64,000 nucleotides of DNA from Epiperipatus broadwayi (Eukaryota; Onychophora; Udeonychophora; Euonychophora; Peripatidae): NCBI GenBank assembly GCA_028023455.1, contig JAQFVV010000002.1, positions 31,629,725-31,693,724 on the forward strand, in the 5' to 3' direction. Below the pieces are notes generated by a model, which saw only the letters and a list, made by a program, of their open reading frames with translations, was not told the origin of the DNA and ran no database searches. Shown here piece by piece: positions 34,260-47,599 of the stretch. Within the stretch, counting starts at the first letter, position 1, and each line of letters begins with the position of its first letter. A program made the position numbers and the translations under genes.

Positions 34260-35560
34260 TCTAAATCAATTTTATTATAATTTTAAAACTTTAATCTTTA
34301 AACTCTACTATTTAATCTATCATTTTATTATTATCTTTTTAGTTATATTTTCTTAATTATTTCTAAACTTTTTTTATTTTTATTATATATTTAACTATTA
34401 ACTTTTTTACATTATAAATTCCTTTTTTTTATTACATTACTATATACTCACAACTTTATGATCCTATTTCCAAAAACCATCTGACAAATTTTCAAAAATT
34501 GTTAAACTTGTTTAACAATTCTCTCTACCATCATTTTCTTCAACTTTATTTTTTAAATGTTTACATTCAAACTATTATTAATAATAATAACTATAATTAT
34601 TCATAAAATTATTGACTTTACCCCAAAATCCCTATTAAGATTTGGTTTTTGGTTTTATATTTTTAATCAATATTGCTTCTTTAATTTTCCTATCTCTTCT
34701 ATTATTTATATAATTAATCATTTTTATACTATCCTTCTCAAACCTAGGATTAATATGATTATGCTAATCTAGTTGAGATATGAGCTCTAGATGCATGGAA
34801 TTTTTTATACTATCTATAGTGCATTCTTCTTTTGCAATTTATCTTTTGTGTATTTAATTAGTGTATTAAGATTAAGGGAGGTACAAAAGCTAACTTTGAA
34901 AGTTGAGTCAGAATATATGGCATGCTATCCCATTGTCTATTTTCCATTTATGGTTTTAAAGTTCACTTTTATATTTCTATAGAATTATTTAATAACATTC
35001 ATCAGAATGTTTGGCTATGATCTGATATGTGCTTCTGACCAAACTATTATTCAGATGTGGGAATTACTAGTGAAGGAATCGGCCTTAATATAGACTGTTG
35101 AATATGAAAATAACACACACAGTTTAAAGTATTAGATATGACAATCCAAAAGCATAAAAATAGATTGGATTATAAAATAATGGTAAAACCACCTGAAATT
35201 AAAGGCACTATCTATCCACAATCTAAAACACCAATGGTTCATAAATTAGCAGTATTTAAAACATTTCTTTAAAAAAATTTAATGCTTAATAATATAAAAC
35301 AATCAGAAAAACAATGCAGATGAGTACATAAAAGATCTGTGTAATATAGATTATAACAAAAACATTCTGAAGAATGTCATTAAACAATTCCATAGAAATA
35401 TAAAGCGAACTTTAAATTCACAAGTTGAATTAAGATCCATGACTTTAGGAAATATTGTATTGGCACTAACATGTTATGATCTGACTACTACTGAATCACA
35501 ATTTTTAAATATTTAAAATATCTGTTTTTATTTCAAATTTATTGAGAAATATTGTGGAGA
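34260..35560. other. very AT-rich non-coding stretch
   Basis: 34260-34790 is strongly T-rich on the plus strand with a low-complexity open frame (34557-34772). The rest holds no recognised feature. Confidence 0.5.
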
Positions 35561-35565
35561 AGTCA

Positions 35566-35700
35566 AATGTTGGTGGTCAAGTGGTTAGCACAACTGCCTT
35601 ACAAGCAGTTGTCCTGGGGTTTGCTTCCCGACCGATGCTGTGACACATAAAAAAAACATAAAATTTGAATTTTTTATTAATTTTTATTTAAATCACTTCA
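35566..35700 (+). repeat. tRNA-Val-like SINE, plus strand
   Basis: TGGTGGTCAAGTGGTTAGCA (A box, from 35571), an anticodon arm ACTGC-CTTACAA-GCAGT (anticodon UAC) and GGGTTTGCTTCCC (B-box/T-arm-like) give a tRNA-Val-like head. It is followed by CGATGCTGTGACACAT and an A-rich tail. A reverse copy lies at 49.4 kb with the same ATGACACAT-type tail, so this is a dispersed SINE and not a tRNA gene. The acceptor stem does not pair well. Confidence 0.7.
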
Positions 35701-36380
35701 TTTAATTCCCTTCCCCCTCCCCATTCAACTGTTTGCATTTTATGAAGAAAAAAACCACATTCATTTTTAGATGGTACAAAATAAATTCTGACAAGAATGA
35801 CAATTCTTTCTAATCTCTAGGCCATTGAACTCCAAGAATGCTTTATCATCTAAAAGTTCCGATTAAATTTTATCCTGAATGGAAGATGAAGTAATAAAGA
35901 AAGGATGAGAAACCTGATCTTACAGAAGCTAGCAGTATCCCAGGCATTTTGATCTTGTTGACTTCTGAATATGTTGTTGAATATAATAGAAGACCAGATA
36001 ACCATTTAAATTTTTTTTTGATTTACTTTTTAAAATGTGATAAAAATTATTTGTGAAGCTAATAAATATGTCAATAAAAATATAGAATTGAAAAAATATA
36101 TCATGCCATTTTTGGTGTGATTATTGTCAGGTATATGTAGTTCATCTTAGGATGACATTTGGAACTTGAATATAAGTCTAAGACAGATTATATTGCAGGC
36201 ATAATGACCCATAATATGTTTTATGACTTAATACCTGCCCATGTTTCAATAATAATGAAAATATATTAGATAACAACTTTGACCGAGGACTGTTATATAC
36301 CGGTGTAGCTTAAGTTTCAAAGCTGTTTACCACATGCATAAAGAATTATCTACTGATGAAGCAATCACTAAATTTAGGTG
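35700..36380. other. non-coding, nothing recognised
   Basis: No supported feature. The right end may belong to the decayed coding stretch at 36.4-36.9 kb. Confidence 0.4.
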
Positions 36381-36381
36381 A

Positions 36382-36890
36382 TCATAAAATGCTAATGACT
36401 TTGTTGCTCAAGAGTCCATAAAAAGTTTGAGTGACAAGATTGTGAGCACCAGAATAGTTCATGGGACCTCCCAATCCTAAGTTGGACACTCTACCAATTG
36501 TTCTAAATTGTGCAAGATAATGGCCATAATACAATGCGATCGATCCTTCAAACTTAGTGGGTAAGATTTTGAATGATGAATCTGTACAGATATCCATAAT
36601 GGGTATATGCTCCATATGGAATCCACCCAGATAAAAATACAGCTTTAGATGCTAGACAATATTTGGGTACTATGGTTATACTCTTAAAAGTTTTACAATA
36701 TCTAAAAAGAAAGTTTTGTGATGTTGATAACTCTACCCATTTAGTTTCTTCAGGAATGCTGATTGGCACGATAGCCAACATTTTCCTGCATAGGTGCCTT
36801 GACTTTGAGATCAGAAAAAGATGAGTCATGAATTGTTCTATTGGGTAAGTTATATCCACATTTTTATTTATATGTTTATTTTTGTGGCAT
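36382..36890 (-). pseudogene. unidentified decayed coding stretch, one frameshift
   Basis: Two overlapping minus-strand frames follow each other. 36859-36554 (MDITYPIEQFMTHLFLI, later PEETKWVELSTSQNFLF and SGWIPYGAY) passes into 36615-36382 (MEHIPIMDICTDSSFKIL, later GRVSNLGLGGPMNYSGAHNL) by one frame change near 36600. Together they give roughly 160 residues of balanced composition (Gly, Pro, Ser and Tyr rich) that does not look like chance AT-rich translation. I recognise no family, and its function and origin (element, virus-derived or host pseudogene) are open. Confidence 0.4.
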
Positions 36891-37013
36891 GATTACAGTA
36901 TTTTATTATCTATAAGCAATAATTTTGTAGTAAATTCTTGAGTTTATATTTTAGGTAGATTCTATCTAACAAAATAAAATATTTTCACAAAATGAAAGAC
37001 AAATAATAAAAGG

Positions 37014-37280
<267 letters not shown>

Positions 37281-38140
37281 GCTCCTCCTCCTCTCTTCTT
37301 CCTAGTATTAAATCAATTTTTTTTTATGTTTAGCTACACCACATTAAATCTGAACCATATACAGCCAGAAGATTAATTAGACTAACTTATTCTACTCTAC
37401 CACAACTATAAGAAAAAAAATATTTCAGGGTTTTTAGTTTTTGACATTTTGTACTAATGACTTGTCTTAATTAAATCATGTTATATGTCTTTTTTTAAAA
37501 AAATATTATAAGGAATGTAATGAACCTGTTAATAAACATTATTAAACTTATTTAATAAAATTTAGAATTTTTGAAGAAATATAAAAATAATATTTTTAAA
37601 AAATATTAAAATCTTGTTTTTTTTATTATTTTGAATATGTAATGACTATATTTTTTTTAGTTTTATTATATTCCTTGGTATTTCATTTTTATGATAACAT
37701 AAATTACATAATTTTTACATATTGCAAACTGAGTTATCTTAAAAATTGTGTCTTAAACCAAGTCTTCAAAAATTCAATATCAACCATGATTAGCAAACTA
37801 GCTAAATCCTTCTTTTGCAGTTTTATACTTATTTGATGTAAAACTTGGATTTAATATAAATATTGGTTTATTAGTTCAAAACAAAATCTGAAGATAGCAG
37901 GGAATTTACAGACAAACATTACAAATGGGCCATCAAAAGTCTACAGCATTGCTGATTGGTAAATTCTTTCATATGGGCATGTAAACAAACTTGTAACACC
38001 TTCTTCAATTATTAGCAATAAACAAAATAAATTGTATATTTTTTATAATTTATTCAAATATTTATGATTACTTTTACAAATATTTGTATATAATTAGCCT
38101 ATTCATTTAATATACTGAATGGTTTATATATATATATATA
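37281..38140. other. non-coding, nothing recognised
   Basis: AT-rich, with a low-complexity plus frame (37642-37836) only. Confidence 0.5.
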
Positions 38141-40000
38141 TTATAACGATCCAAACGAAGTGGGAGATCGCATCGCACCGCACCGCACTACCAAAGGGCG
38201 CCATCTAGGCATTTGAGCCTAGAAAAATTTATAAAGTAGGCAGATACGCGCTGTTAGGATTCCACTTTATTTACATATTTAGATCGTTAGCCCATTGTCA
38301 CTAGCTCAGTGGAATAGCAGAGATTTAATAATATCATTTACTAGTATATAAAAGAATAAAGTAAGCCACTGCCAGTAATTATCATACAAACAGATTTATT
38401 TATGCACATATATATAAGGTTTAAAATTATTTTAGTGATTTACATTTAAACATTTAACATTATTTTTAACTTTGATTTTACTTTAATTTACATTGAGTTA
38501 CTATTATATTATAAATTTACATTTTTAATCAAGTTCGCACAGATGGGATTATATTAACCTGTTTAATATGTTGCTATAGATCGGTTACATAGATTTCAAC
38601 GGTCAAAAACATTTCAAAGTAAACATAAACGATCAAAATACAAAGTTATTGATTACTGACAATTGCAGAGGGAAATATAAGAAACCCTCTAGTATTCATC
38701 GTAAGATACCTGCATCGTCACCAATAACTTAAAAGACATCCGAATAAATACCTTTTAGATACTCACCGTAAGGTATCAGTATTTGTCGAATGTCTATATA
38801 TATTTTGATCAAATATGAAAACGCAAACATATTTAACCGATAGCCAATCTATGCAAGCGTCTATAAACAACTTAAATTTAATAGTTTTATAGGATCGAGC
38901 CTGAATATACTATATAGATTTGCATTCGAAAATAAAATATTCTATCCCTATTTAACCCTAGGCAACACATTTCGCAATCAACCGGCGCCAATCCATCTGA
39001 TACATTCATGTATTCAATGTAGCATGATACGACAACACAATTATATTGTCAGGAATGTACATCTGAACAATATGAAGAAAGAAAAACGACATTGACTCTC
39101 CACCCACAGGAATGTGACATCTGTGGGCAAGTAGATCAATAAACTAAAAACTCCATAGGAATGGGCTGCGGTCTTCTGCCGACTTACAAACCCATCCATA
39201 GGCAAACAGAGGGTGTGTGGCGTATTTTATAATCCTGCCCGTAGCGGATCTCATGCTTACACCTACTAATTACATAAATATATCCAATCCATTGAACCAA
39301 TTCAACCACGAAATGAACAACCCAAGATTACCCTCCCTTAATTATCTTCACAAATCGATACAGCCATTCACGCCCGACTCAAGTTTAACATTTTTTTATA
39401 ATTTATTTAACGGAAAACAGAAATCATAACAACTTAAAGAACAAAATTAAATAAATAAATAAATAAATGGAAATGATTTTACAAATTAAATACATTAAAT
39501 AAAATTATAACCAATTAATAAATATTGTTGGTCAGATAGAATAATATTAAAATCATTTTAAATATGAAAAGTTTTTAATTTACTGTTCATAAATTTTAAA
39601 GTTCTTACGGTTATTGAAATAGTTCATCCTATTATATTCCTGGCCGTTTAAACGTGAATTCCCACGTCGTCCGAAGATTAGTATCCGGTTGATTTATTTA
39701 TTTATCCTTTGGAGATTTTGTTTTTCGTGTAGTTGGTCCTCATTGTATAAACGATGGCCCATTTTTTTCTCTTTCTTAGCAGAACTGAAGGGATTGAAGC
39801 TGTGCGTCTTTTTCAATCCCCCCAGCGCTAACACCTAGCTGTTACATCGTCAATAATCAATCAATTTCCAGTCACTAACTACTGATTAATAATTTCCAAA
39901 ATTTTCCTTTTATATTAATGTGAAGGATTGAATTTACATTACGTCATCGATGAGATGATCCTTTTCTCCGGACATACAATGAAACAAAAAACAAAAACAT
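38141..40000. mobile_element. possible LTR-element debris
   Basis: Two GC- and CpG-richer patches (about 38145-38260 with CGCACCGCACCGCAC, and 39640-39850) sit in AT-rich sequence, a texture like the LTRs of elements A and B. TTTATAAAGTAGG (38230) could be a TATA box. I found no direct-repeat partner, so the assignment is weak. A host regulatory region is possible. Confidence 0.2.
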
Positions 40001-40879
40001 TAAAAAAAAAAAAATGCCTTGACTAGGAGTTTTCAAGTGACGACCAGAACGACGAAAATTTTCAAAATTCAATACACGATCTTGTTATATAAAACTATAT
40101 ATATGAAATATCATTTGGGGATGTGAATATTTGTTCAAACATTACATCCAGAACAAAATGTACATCTATATTGGGGAAAAAATTTTCAAGCTTTTATGCT
40201 TGATACAACACAATTTTTCCACACATATGGATTTCCAAGAAAATATATAGCAATGCAATACATATAAAATTTTCAAACACATCTGTACCTACACATCACA
40301 TATAGACACCTATGTACATATATATGCAGCGCTACATATACAAATACATAAATTTTACACACACACACTTCTATATACACTACACAATACTATATACCAG
40401 TGGAAAAGAGAAGGAAAAAAAAAACTTTGGCGAAAAAGTTGAGGAAAAAAAAAATCCATGCATCTAAAAGAAAACTCATAGTCTGGTTATTACATGTTTA
40501 AAATTGACACATTATAGTATTAAGCCAAAAAAAAAAAATTTGCTCTCAATAATTTTTTTTTATCTGAGTTCGAACCCTCCACTTCCAAAATTTTTTGCAT
40601 TTGACTCACTACTGGTTAGCAAAATTTATATTTATAAGGGCGCCAACTAAACAGAGTGATCAATGATTTATGAATTATTTATACATTTTTTATATATGTC
40701 TCAAGAACAAAAACTTTATATATGACATTGAAGAAAAATACATATGTACTATGGTTGTAGCACATGGGTTTTAACTTTCAACAGTGAATTTTACACTTAG
40801 AACACATTATTTTAAACATATCAAACATGGAAAAAAAATTATATAACAACTTTTTTTAAAAAAATACATATAACAGACT

Positions 40880-40940
40880 TCAGTACTCAGGGTATGTGGG
40901 TGTTTATATCGAAGCCCCACGTTGGGCGCCAAACCCGGTG
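40880..40940 (-). other. primer-binding-like site of a third LTR element
   Basis: On the minus strand, 40933-40912 reads TTTGGCGCCCAACGTGGGGC, a near-perfect TTGGCGCC-type primer site. The adjoining CTCAGGGTATGTGGG (plus, 40887-40901) parallels CTCAGGTATGTGGG at 9450 in element B. If real, a minus-strand 5' LTR should begin on the plus strand near 40940 and extend right. I could not find its matching 3' LTR. Confidence 0.5.
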
Positions 40941-41916
40941 AAAAAAAAAATCCTATGTGCCGGTAAAAATATGTTTATCCATCTAACATGAGCTGGAACT
41001 CACAAAATGTACTTCAAACCCAGTCAAGCCCAAGATTTAGGTCAGGAACCAGCCTGGATTCGAACCCACTCTCTAAGTCCCAAATCGAACACCTAATGAA
41101 TAACATAATAGTTATGGCTCATGAGAATTAATCTTAATTCGGCCGACTAGCAAAGCTGAGAAGACAATGAGACATCTATTAATTATGATTATATTAAAAT
41201 ATACATAAGTATGGCTGTAATATATGTGGAAGAAGTGGAGGAAAAGGAATTCGAACTACTCAAATAAGTTAAACAATAAAAGATAGTTTAATATAATGAA
41301 AATTTAGTTATATACATTTATAAATTAAGTACATTAGTGTGTGCGTGAATGAGCAAGCGATTACATAGTGTCATTCACGCTATTAGTTCTCATATGCTCT
41401 TTATTAGCTAAATAATATATTACAAATAAACACACATCTTTGGTGGGTCCAATATTAAGATGCCAATCAGTTAATAAAAGGAATTACATAATATTGCTAT
41501 TAACGCTTTGGGTTACAGTTCAGAAATGTGGTGACTAACATATATTAGGGGAGCGTTCTGAGATTCATTATACATACAAATACATTTGAAAACATTTGAA
41601 TCCATGACAAGATATTTAATGAAAAATTATTTTAACAATAATAATAAGACGAACGCTTTATTTTCCCCAAGGCACCTAGATACTCTTAAATAGATATATA
41701 AATTATGAAGGTAGGATTGTATATGACTGAAATAAATTAATACAATAGAAATGGCAATTATATATATATATATTTTAAACAAAGCTAATTTTAATATTAA
41801 AGCATTAAAACAGGATCATGAAGCAAAAGAAATACTAAATACTAAGAAGTTTGCGGTGCTGACATAATAGCCTAAAAATAACTAAGAGGAAAAGGTCGTG
41901 CTTCTGGATGAAAAAC
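40941..41916. other. possible LTR remainder, non-coding
   Basis: Follows the primer-like site and may be its LTR; no second copy seen. A GTGTGAGT-like hairpin (GTGAATGA...TCATTCAC, about 41344-41378) is present. Confidence 0.25.
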
Positions 41917-42107
41917 GAAATGGATGGGCATAGCGTGTGCCAAACTTAGGGAATCACCGCCAGTGGCCTTTTTATACGAAGAAATGGATGGACATAGCGT
42001 GTGCCAGACTTATGGGTCACCGCTAGTGGCCTTTTTATACGAAGAAAGAATATGCATAGCGTGTGCCAGACTTAGGGGTCACCGCTAGAGGCATTTTTAT
42101 ACGAAGA
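41917..42107. repeat. 62-bp tandem repeat, three units
   Basis: Three units share GCATAGCGTGTGCCAGACTT, GGGTCACCGCTAGTGGC and TTTTTATACGAAGA, with starts near 41917, 41979 and 42041. Units differ by several substitutions. No ORF runs through them. Confidence 0.85.
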
Positions 42108-44012
42108 CGAGAAGAAATCTATGGGTTCGAACCTGTCGTAACCCCCAGATTAAGAAGCACGTAATATATATATATACGAAGATAGGCTAAATGACAGAAA
42201 CGCAATAATGAATACATGTTACTAAAAAACATTGAATAAATTTTACAGCTTCAAAATAAATGACCCTTGTTTTGGATACTATAATATGCAATGCAATTAT
42301 AATATATATATATAGAGAGAGAGAGAATATTTCATTTACTAAAATATACTTGAAGATTTTATTTAGCAAAGGAAACATTAAGATTTAGATTTCAAATTAA
42401 TAAAATATAAGATTTGATTTAAGAAACATTGAGATTCACCCCCATCCCTTTTCTGATATTTAAAATAAATCAATCCCATTTTCGTGATTTTTATAATAAC
42501 TGAAATATATAAATACAAGATTTGAAATGTTAAGAGTATGAAAATGAAATAAGATTAGCAGTGATATAGAAAACAATTGAGTCACCTTATTTTAGAATTA
42601 AATAAATAATATTTTATAAGATTTCAAAGCGTTAATTAGTTTTAACTTTGAATTTACACCGGTAGAAAATTCAGAGTTAAACAAATATATATATTTTTAT
42701 ATTAGAACATAAATAAAATGTTGGTACATAAAACAATCTGGCGAGTATATCAATTAATTAATAATACGTATATATATTTAAGGGGACGTTAATAACTTGC
42801 TTGAAGGTTTAGTTTAAAAGAAGAAAGGATTTTTAGAAAATTCAATTTGTCAGATTGTTTTAGATTGACATATTAATAGGCAAACAGATATATAAATCAA
42901 ATAATAAACACATGTAAATAAATGACCCTACCAAAATTAAAGAGCATATAAGATAGAATTAAATTTATATAATTTATTTAAGAGCAAATTATATGTTATT
43001 TATATATATATAAAAGGCAAAGTTAAAGAATACATAAAAAAAAGATCTTGAGAGATTATTGAGACTAAATTGACTATTAGGTAGCGGCTTGAAATTTACC
43101 TTTCAATTTTAAGAGTCCGATTAAAATATTGTCCGTGCACGGCAGTTGAAAATGAAAGTTCTCCGATGGCAGAAAACTTCTATCATATTCTAAAGTTCTT
43201 TTTTTGACGTTTCTTCTTTTCAGGGCAGCAGTATATTATGGTAGCGGCCGATGATGACCCAAAAGGGGTCGAGCAAGTTGGTGGATTTACTGCTACATAT
43301 TTTTTTTAGTTTTACAGCAATGTTAACAATCTCTCAATCAATAGTAACTAATTAATTAATAACTAATCTATGTGATTCAAAATTTAGTCATTTTATACTT
43401 TTTCTCTTATCAGTTGTTTTTGAAGATGCAATTGTTAGATAACGCCCAAAATAAATTCAAATCTATTTCTAGATTAGAAATAGATTTAACAACATGTTTT
43501 TAACACAAGTAAATCTTTAATCTACTTAATCCCATTTATTTTAAGTAAAACTTTAATTAAAAAAATACCTACCCCATATTAAAACAACAGTGCTTCCAAC
43601 CCCTAATTATTTTTAGACAATAAACAACACCTGCATCTTCCATATTGGATTTTATAAAAAAAAATGTATAGTTTATAGAAACACAAGCAATTTTAAAAGA
43701 AAAAGCTAAAAATGACATATAATAAAATATTTAATACATCAATATTTTGTTAGTAAGTTTTGCTCCTATGTATATATTTGAGCCGCATCTATAATACTTT
43801 AATAAAAAAAGAACTAATAATTAATAAAAAGAATTAATGATAATTTTAAAACATGTTATTGAAACATTAAATTTTATAATTTAGGCGCGCATCTCAAATA
43901 TATACAGGAAATATATATACACGACAAAAGGAGCGGGATGGGAAATAGGGATTTAAACATAGGTTAGTAGATGGAAACATGAAGCACAATCTTAAGCTAA
44001 GATTGACTGCTT

Positions 44013-44059
<47 letters not shown>

Positions 44060-45386
44060 TAAAGGGATTTGAACTTAGGATTTTTCAGTTTATATTTATC
44101 CTCCACTCCCTCTCATACAACTGACACACATGACCATATACATGTGAAAAGAATAGATGATGCATAATGTATATATTTCATGCACAATCAGCACTCATCA
44201 GTTGGGCCAGATCATAATCTCTCATACATATATACAATCACTGCTTACCTTATATTAAGATAACAGGTTTTTAAACTTTAATGGACAGGCTTCAATCTTC
44301 TCACCCTTCCAACTATTCAACCATCCATTTCATTAGAAAATCAATGATGGAATTCTCAAAGTCCTTGTTGGATTGGTATTGTAATTATTAAAAGAGAAAC
44401 ATTCATATTACAGTTAGATTTTTTAATAAAATATGTTTAATTTTTAAAAATATAAATTAACAAGTTCAAAGTCACAATGAAAACTACTATCATTATACCC
44501 TGTCAAATACCACAATACAAAACTTTTGTGATATTTTAATAATTATAAATTTTAGAACAAAATTTTATAGGTTTATAATGACTTATAAAAATGTATTCAA
44601 GTTTAAAAATGAAATTTAAATTTTCAAATATTTTTTTTGTTAATTTACTTTTTTTGATGTGTTACAATAAATAGCCAATAAAAGAAAAGAAGTTATTCTG
44701 GTTCTATATTTCACTTTATTAATTTTCTATATTTATAACGTTCAAATATGATTTTTTTAGGGTGTTTTTCATTTGTAAACTTATGTTTGTAATAAATTAA
44801 ATACAAATTATGGATTCATAATTTTCAATGAAGATTTTAATATTAAAATAAAATGTTGAGCTATTAATTCAAATTGCCACCAGGAAAAAGATGGCTGCAA
44901 AAATATTGAAATGCTGAAAGGAAAAGACTCTCATAATTATTAATAAAATGTTAAATACAAAAACTTAATAGTTCATTTACCTTTATATTGTTCCACTTTT
45001 AATGCAGTTCCCAAAATTTAATTTGCCATAATCTTGGCAAAACTGTCCAAAACACAACCTATGAAAATAATTTGTGCACTATGCCTAGGAGTTTTATTTT
45101 TTTACTGTGATTGACAACTACAAGGATCAAAATTGACATATATAGTTTAGTAATCACAAAGCGCTCAATCAAATCATCAATTATTCTATCTTGTCTATTA
45201 TTTCAACAAAAACTTCTATAAAGCTAGAAGTTTTTTAATGATATTTTTGAAATGTTTATTAAACCTATTTAATAATAAAAATCTCCAATTAATAAATAAA
45301 TAAAATAAAAATCTCCAATAAATTAATACATTTATTTATCACATGATCACTATCTCATACTAGCACATAATTGTTTTTAAACAATT
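42108..45386. other. non-coding; (TA)n microsatellite at 44014-44057
   Basis: AT-rich. 43060-43330 is GC-richer and includes GGTAGCGGCCGATGATGACC, possibly LTR-derived. The (TA)n run at 44014-44057 makes the Tyr-Ile open frame at 43894-44106 an artefact. No gene supported. Confidence 0.5.
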
Positions 45387-45663
45387 CAAAACAAAGCAAA
45401 ACTCTCCATATAGTAGTGCCATCTTGTGCTAACAAGAGCAATCAATGGATGCCAGAAGGCTTGTGCATAAAATCCCTATCTAGTGCCTACTCATCCAATA
45501 TCCCCAGACTAGTTTCTGGCTTGTGGCCTTCATCAGTGAGGAGCCTTGGATCTGAGAGCACTGCACCTAGATAGGGATTTTATGCACAAGCCTTCTGGTC
45601 CCCATGGATTGCTCTTGTTAGCACAAGATGGCACTACTATATGGAAAGCTTTGCTTTGTTTTG
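45387..45663 (-). mobile_element. palindromic element with hammerhead core in the loop
   Basis: Arms of about 90-95 bp (45387-45484 and 45571-45663) are nearly perfect reverse complements, including GCCATCTTGTGCTAAC and AGGCTTGTGCATAAAATCCC. The intervening ~85 bp holds a complete hammerhead-like core on the minus strand. Relatives at 49.1-49.36 and 57.71-58.0 kb share arms and loop. Non-coding; spread presumably in trans, through RNA if the ribozyme is used. Confidence 0.75.
45493..45551 (-). ncRNA. hammerhead ribozyme-like core, apparently intact
   Basis: Minus strand: ATCCAA outer helix, TCCTCA, CTGATGA, A-GGC-CACAA-GCC-A, GAAAC, TAGTC, TGGGGA, then TTGGAT. Helix I pairs TCCTCA with TGGGGA (six pairs, one G-U) and, after an internal loop, ATCCAA with TTGGAT (six pairs). 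Helix II is GGC/GCC with a five-base loop and an A-A mismatch at its base. Helix III is the minimal AC-TA-GU. The predicted cleavage is after GUC, between 45506 and 45507. Every invariant core base is present. Confidence 0.65.
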
Positions 45664-45894
45664 GACATTTATTTATTATTTTGGATGCAACCCTTAGCTA
45701 AATAATTTTCCCTAATGTGACTCTTGGATTTGTTATGGTTGGATAGTCTTGATCTAGACTAATATTTTATTATTGTATACATTTTGACATATTATTAACA
45801 ATCTTCAAAAATAGAAAGAAGTTTAATCTATGATACTGTTTTTCATATATTAAATAAATCATATAATATAAAATAAAATATCATTATATAACAG
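45664..45894. other. non-coding spacer
   Basis: No supported feature between the hammerhead palindrome and the RTE fragment. Confidence 0.4.
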
Positions 45895-46330
45895 CAATCA
45901 TCATCATCAGCCATTATTAATCCACTGCAGGATGAAGGTCTCTCCAAGTTCAACCCATCTTTTCTAATCTTTAGCTTCTCTTCTCCATGTCACTCCTGCA
46001 CACTTTCCTATTTCATCCATCCATCTCACATGTGGTCTTTTTCTGAGTCTTTTACACTCTCTTGGAATCATGTTTAAGATTTCAATTATCCATCTATTAT
46101 CATTTCTTCTAGCAATATGTCCAGCACAACTCCATCAGTCTTTTAATTTTTTCAATGAGGTCAGTAACACCTGTTTGTTCTTTTATCCATACATTGCATT
46201 TTCGATATCTTCTTGTTACTCATAACATGCATCTCTCCATACTTCCTTTAGTGGTCTGAAGTCTCTGTATTGCTCTTCTGTTAAATGTCCAAGTCTCAGA
46301 TCCCTAAGTAAGAACTGGCAAAAATACTTT
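45895..46330 (-). pseudogene. RTE-type LINE, 3'-end fragment
   Basis: The minus strand reads toward 45895 and ends with the same words as the RTE copy at 48.3-48.55 kb: GGTCTCTCCAAGTTCAACCC corresponds to ELGETFILQW, and ATGTGGTCTTTTTCTGAGTC to the RKRPHVRW-like segment. It ends in a GATGATGATGATTG simple repeat, a typical RTE 3' end. Only the C-terminal end of the reverse transcriptase ORF remains, with stops. Confidence 0.7.
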
Positions 46331-47400
46331 TATTATAAACCTTAATAGCAAATTCCTTTCTGCAGCAATAATTATATATATATAACAACAATACTATTAA
46401 ATAAAAGCTCTTTTTGACAAATATTGATTTTGCATTTTTCAATGTTGTTGGAACTATTTTACAATTTCAATCTACACTGCATACATAGCGACATCTATTA
46501 TTTTTATATAAAATTAACTTGAACCTATTATAACAATAATACAATATGTAAAAGGAAGAGAATTAATATTTTATAATGAATATTTTGACAAAGATAATAT
46601 GGTCATAATAACACTTCATATTTTTTATCAGACATTTGATATAAAGTTTCAAAACTCTCAAAAAACTTTATTGCAACCTTTGTCCGACCATAAGAATATC
46701 TGCACCTATATAAATTGTACATAAATTAATTTTCTGTTTAGAATATTGAAATAATAAAATACTATAAAAAATATATAAATATGTCATTACTAATTGTGTT
46801 TGCTATATTATAACACAATTTATTTTAGTATCTCAGTATTCAGAACTGTATTACAAAAAATCTCTTTATATTAAAGTGCATATCATTAATTACTTCATGG
46901 TATTGATAATTTTATCTAAAACAATCTAATTTTGGCCGCTAAACACTTTAATGTCTGAAGATGGCAAGATCTTTTCCAGACAAATGTCAAAATAAAAGTT
47001 ATTGGATAACATGCTAACCATCTGATTGGATAACAATTTTATTATGGTCAAATATCATCTGGGTATTATTTTCAAAAGTTAAAATTTGACTCTCTCCAGT
47101 TATTTTTAACAAGTAGCTTCATTTATAAATAATTTTTAATAACCATCTTCTCTCCATGATTATTATGAAATGTATTTCATTTTTTGATGAAAAAGGAACA
47201 GATAAAATAATTTATTTATTTAATAAATACAGTGAGATATATAACAAATTATACCACAGTTCCTACCAAAGGGGTTGATGAATGAGATAATATAAACTAA
47301 TATACATATTCTTAAATTATTGTGGAAAATAATAATTTTAAAAAATGCATATATATTAAATGTAAACAAATGCAATCCAAAATATGAAAAATTGCACATA
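46331..47400. other. non-coding, nothing recognised
   Basis: AT-rich with no supported gene. A CTGAAGATGGCAAGATC motif near 46956 resembles repeat-tail sequence but has no partner here. Confidence 0.45.
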
Positions 47401-47401
47401 T

Positions 47402-47508
47402 AGAGAAAGAGTGGGAGAAAGGGAGGTAGGGAGAGGGGGATAGGAATAGAAAGAAAAAGAAGGAAAGAGAGAGAAAAGGAGGAGAGGGGAGGAGTGGGAG
47501 GAGAGATA
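47402..47508. repeat. purine-only tract (about 107 bp)
   Basis: On the plus strand nearly every base is A or G (a few T), with GGGAGAAAGGGAGGTAGGG and GGAGGAGAGGGGAGGAG segments. Such mirror-type purine tracts can form triplex DNA. Confidence 0.85.
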
Positions 47509-47599
47509 ATCTTTTTACATATTTATAAATAACAATTATTAGAAATCCCTCTTCCTAACACAGTGCAATGGAGGTTTGATGATCAATAAAATAATCAAA

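Noticed and set aside
34045-34356. 103-codon frame and opposing minus frame
   Set aside because: They come from the GC-rich degenerate tandem repeat, are open on both strands, and show no domain.
35571-35640. True tRNA-Val gene
   Set aside because: The anticodon arm and boxes are tRNA-like, but the acceptor stem does not pair and a second diverged copy with the same tail exists, so it is a SINE.
43894-44106. 70-codon Tyr-Ile frame
   Set aside because: It runs through a (TA)n microsatellite.
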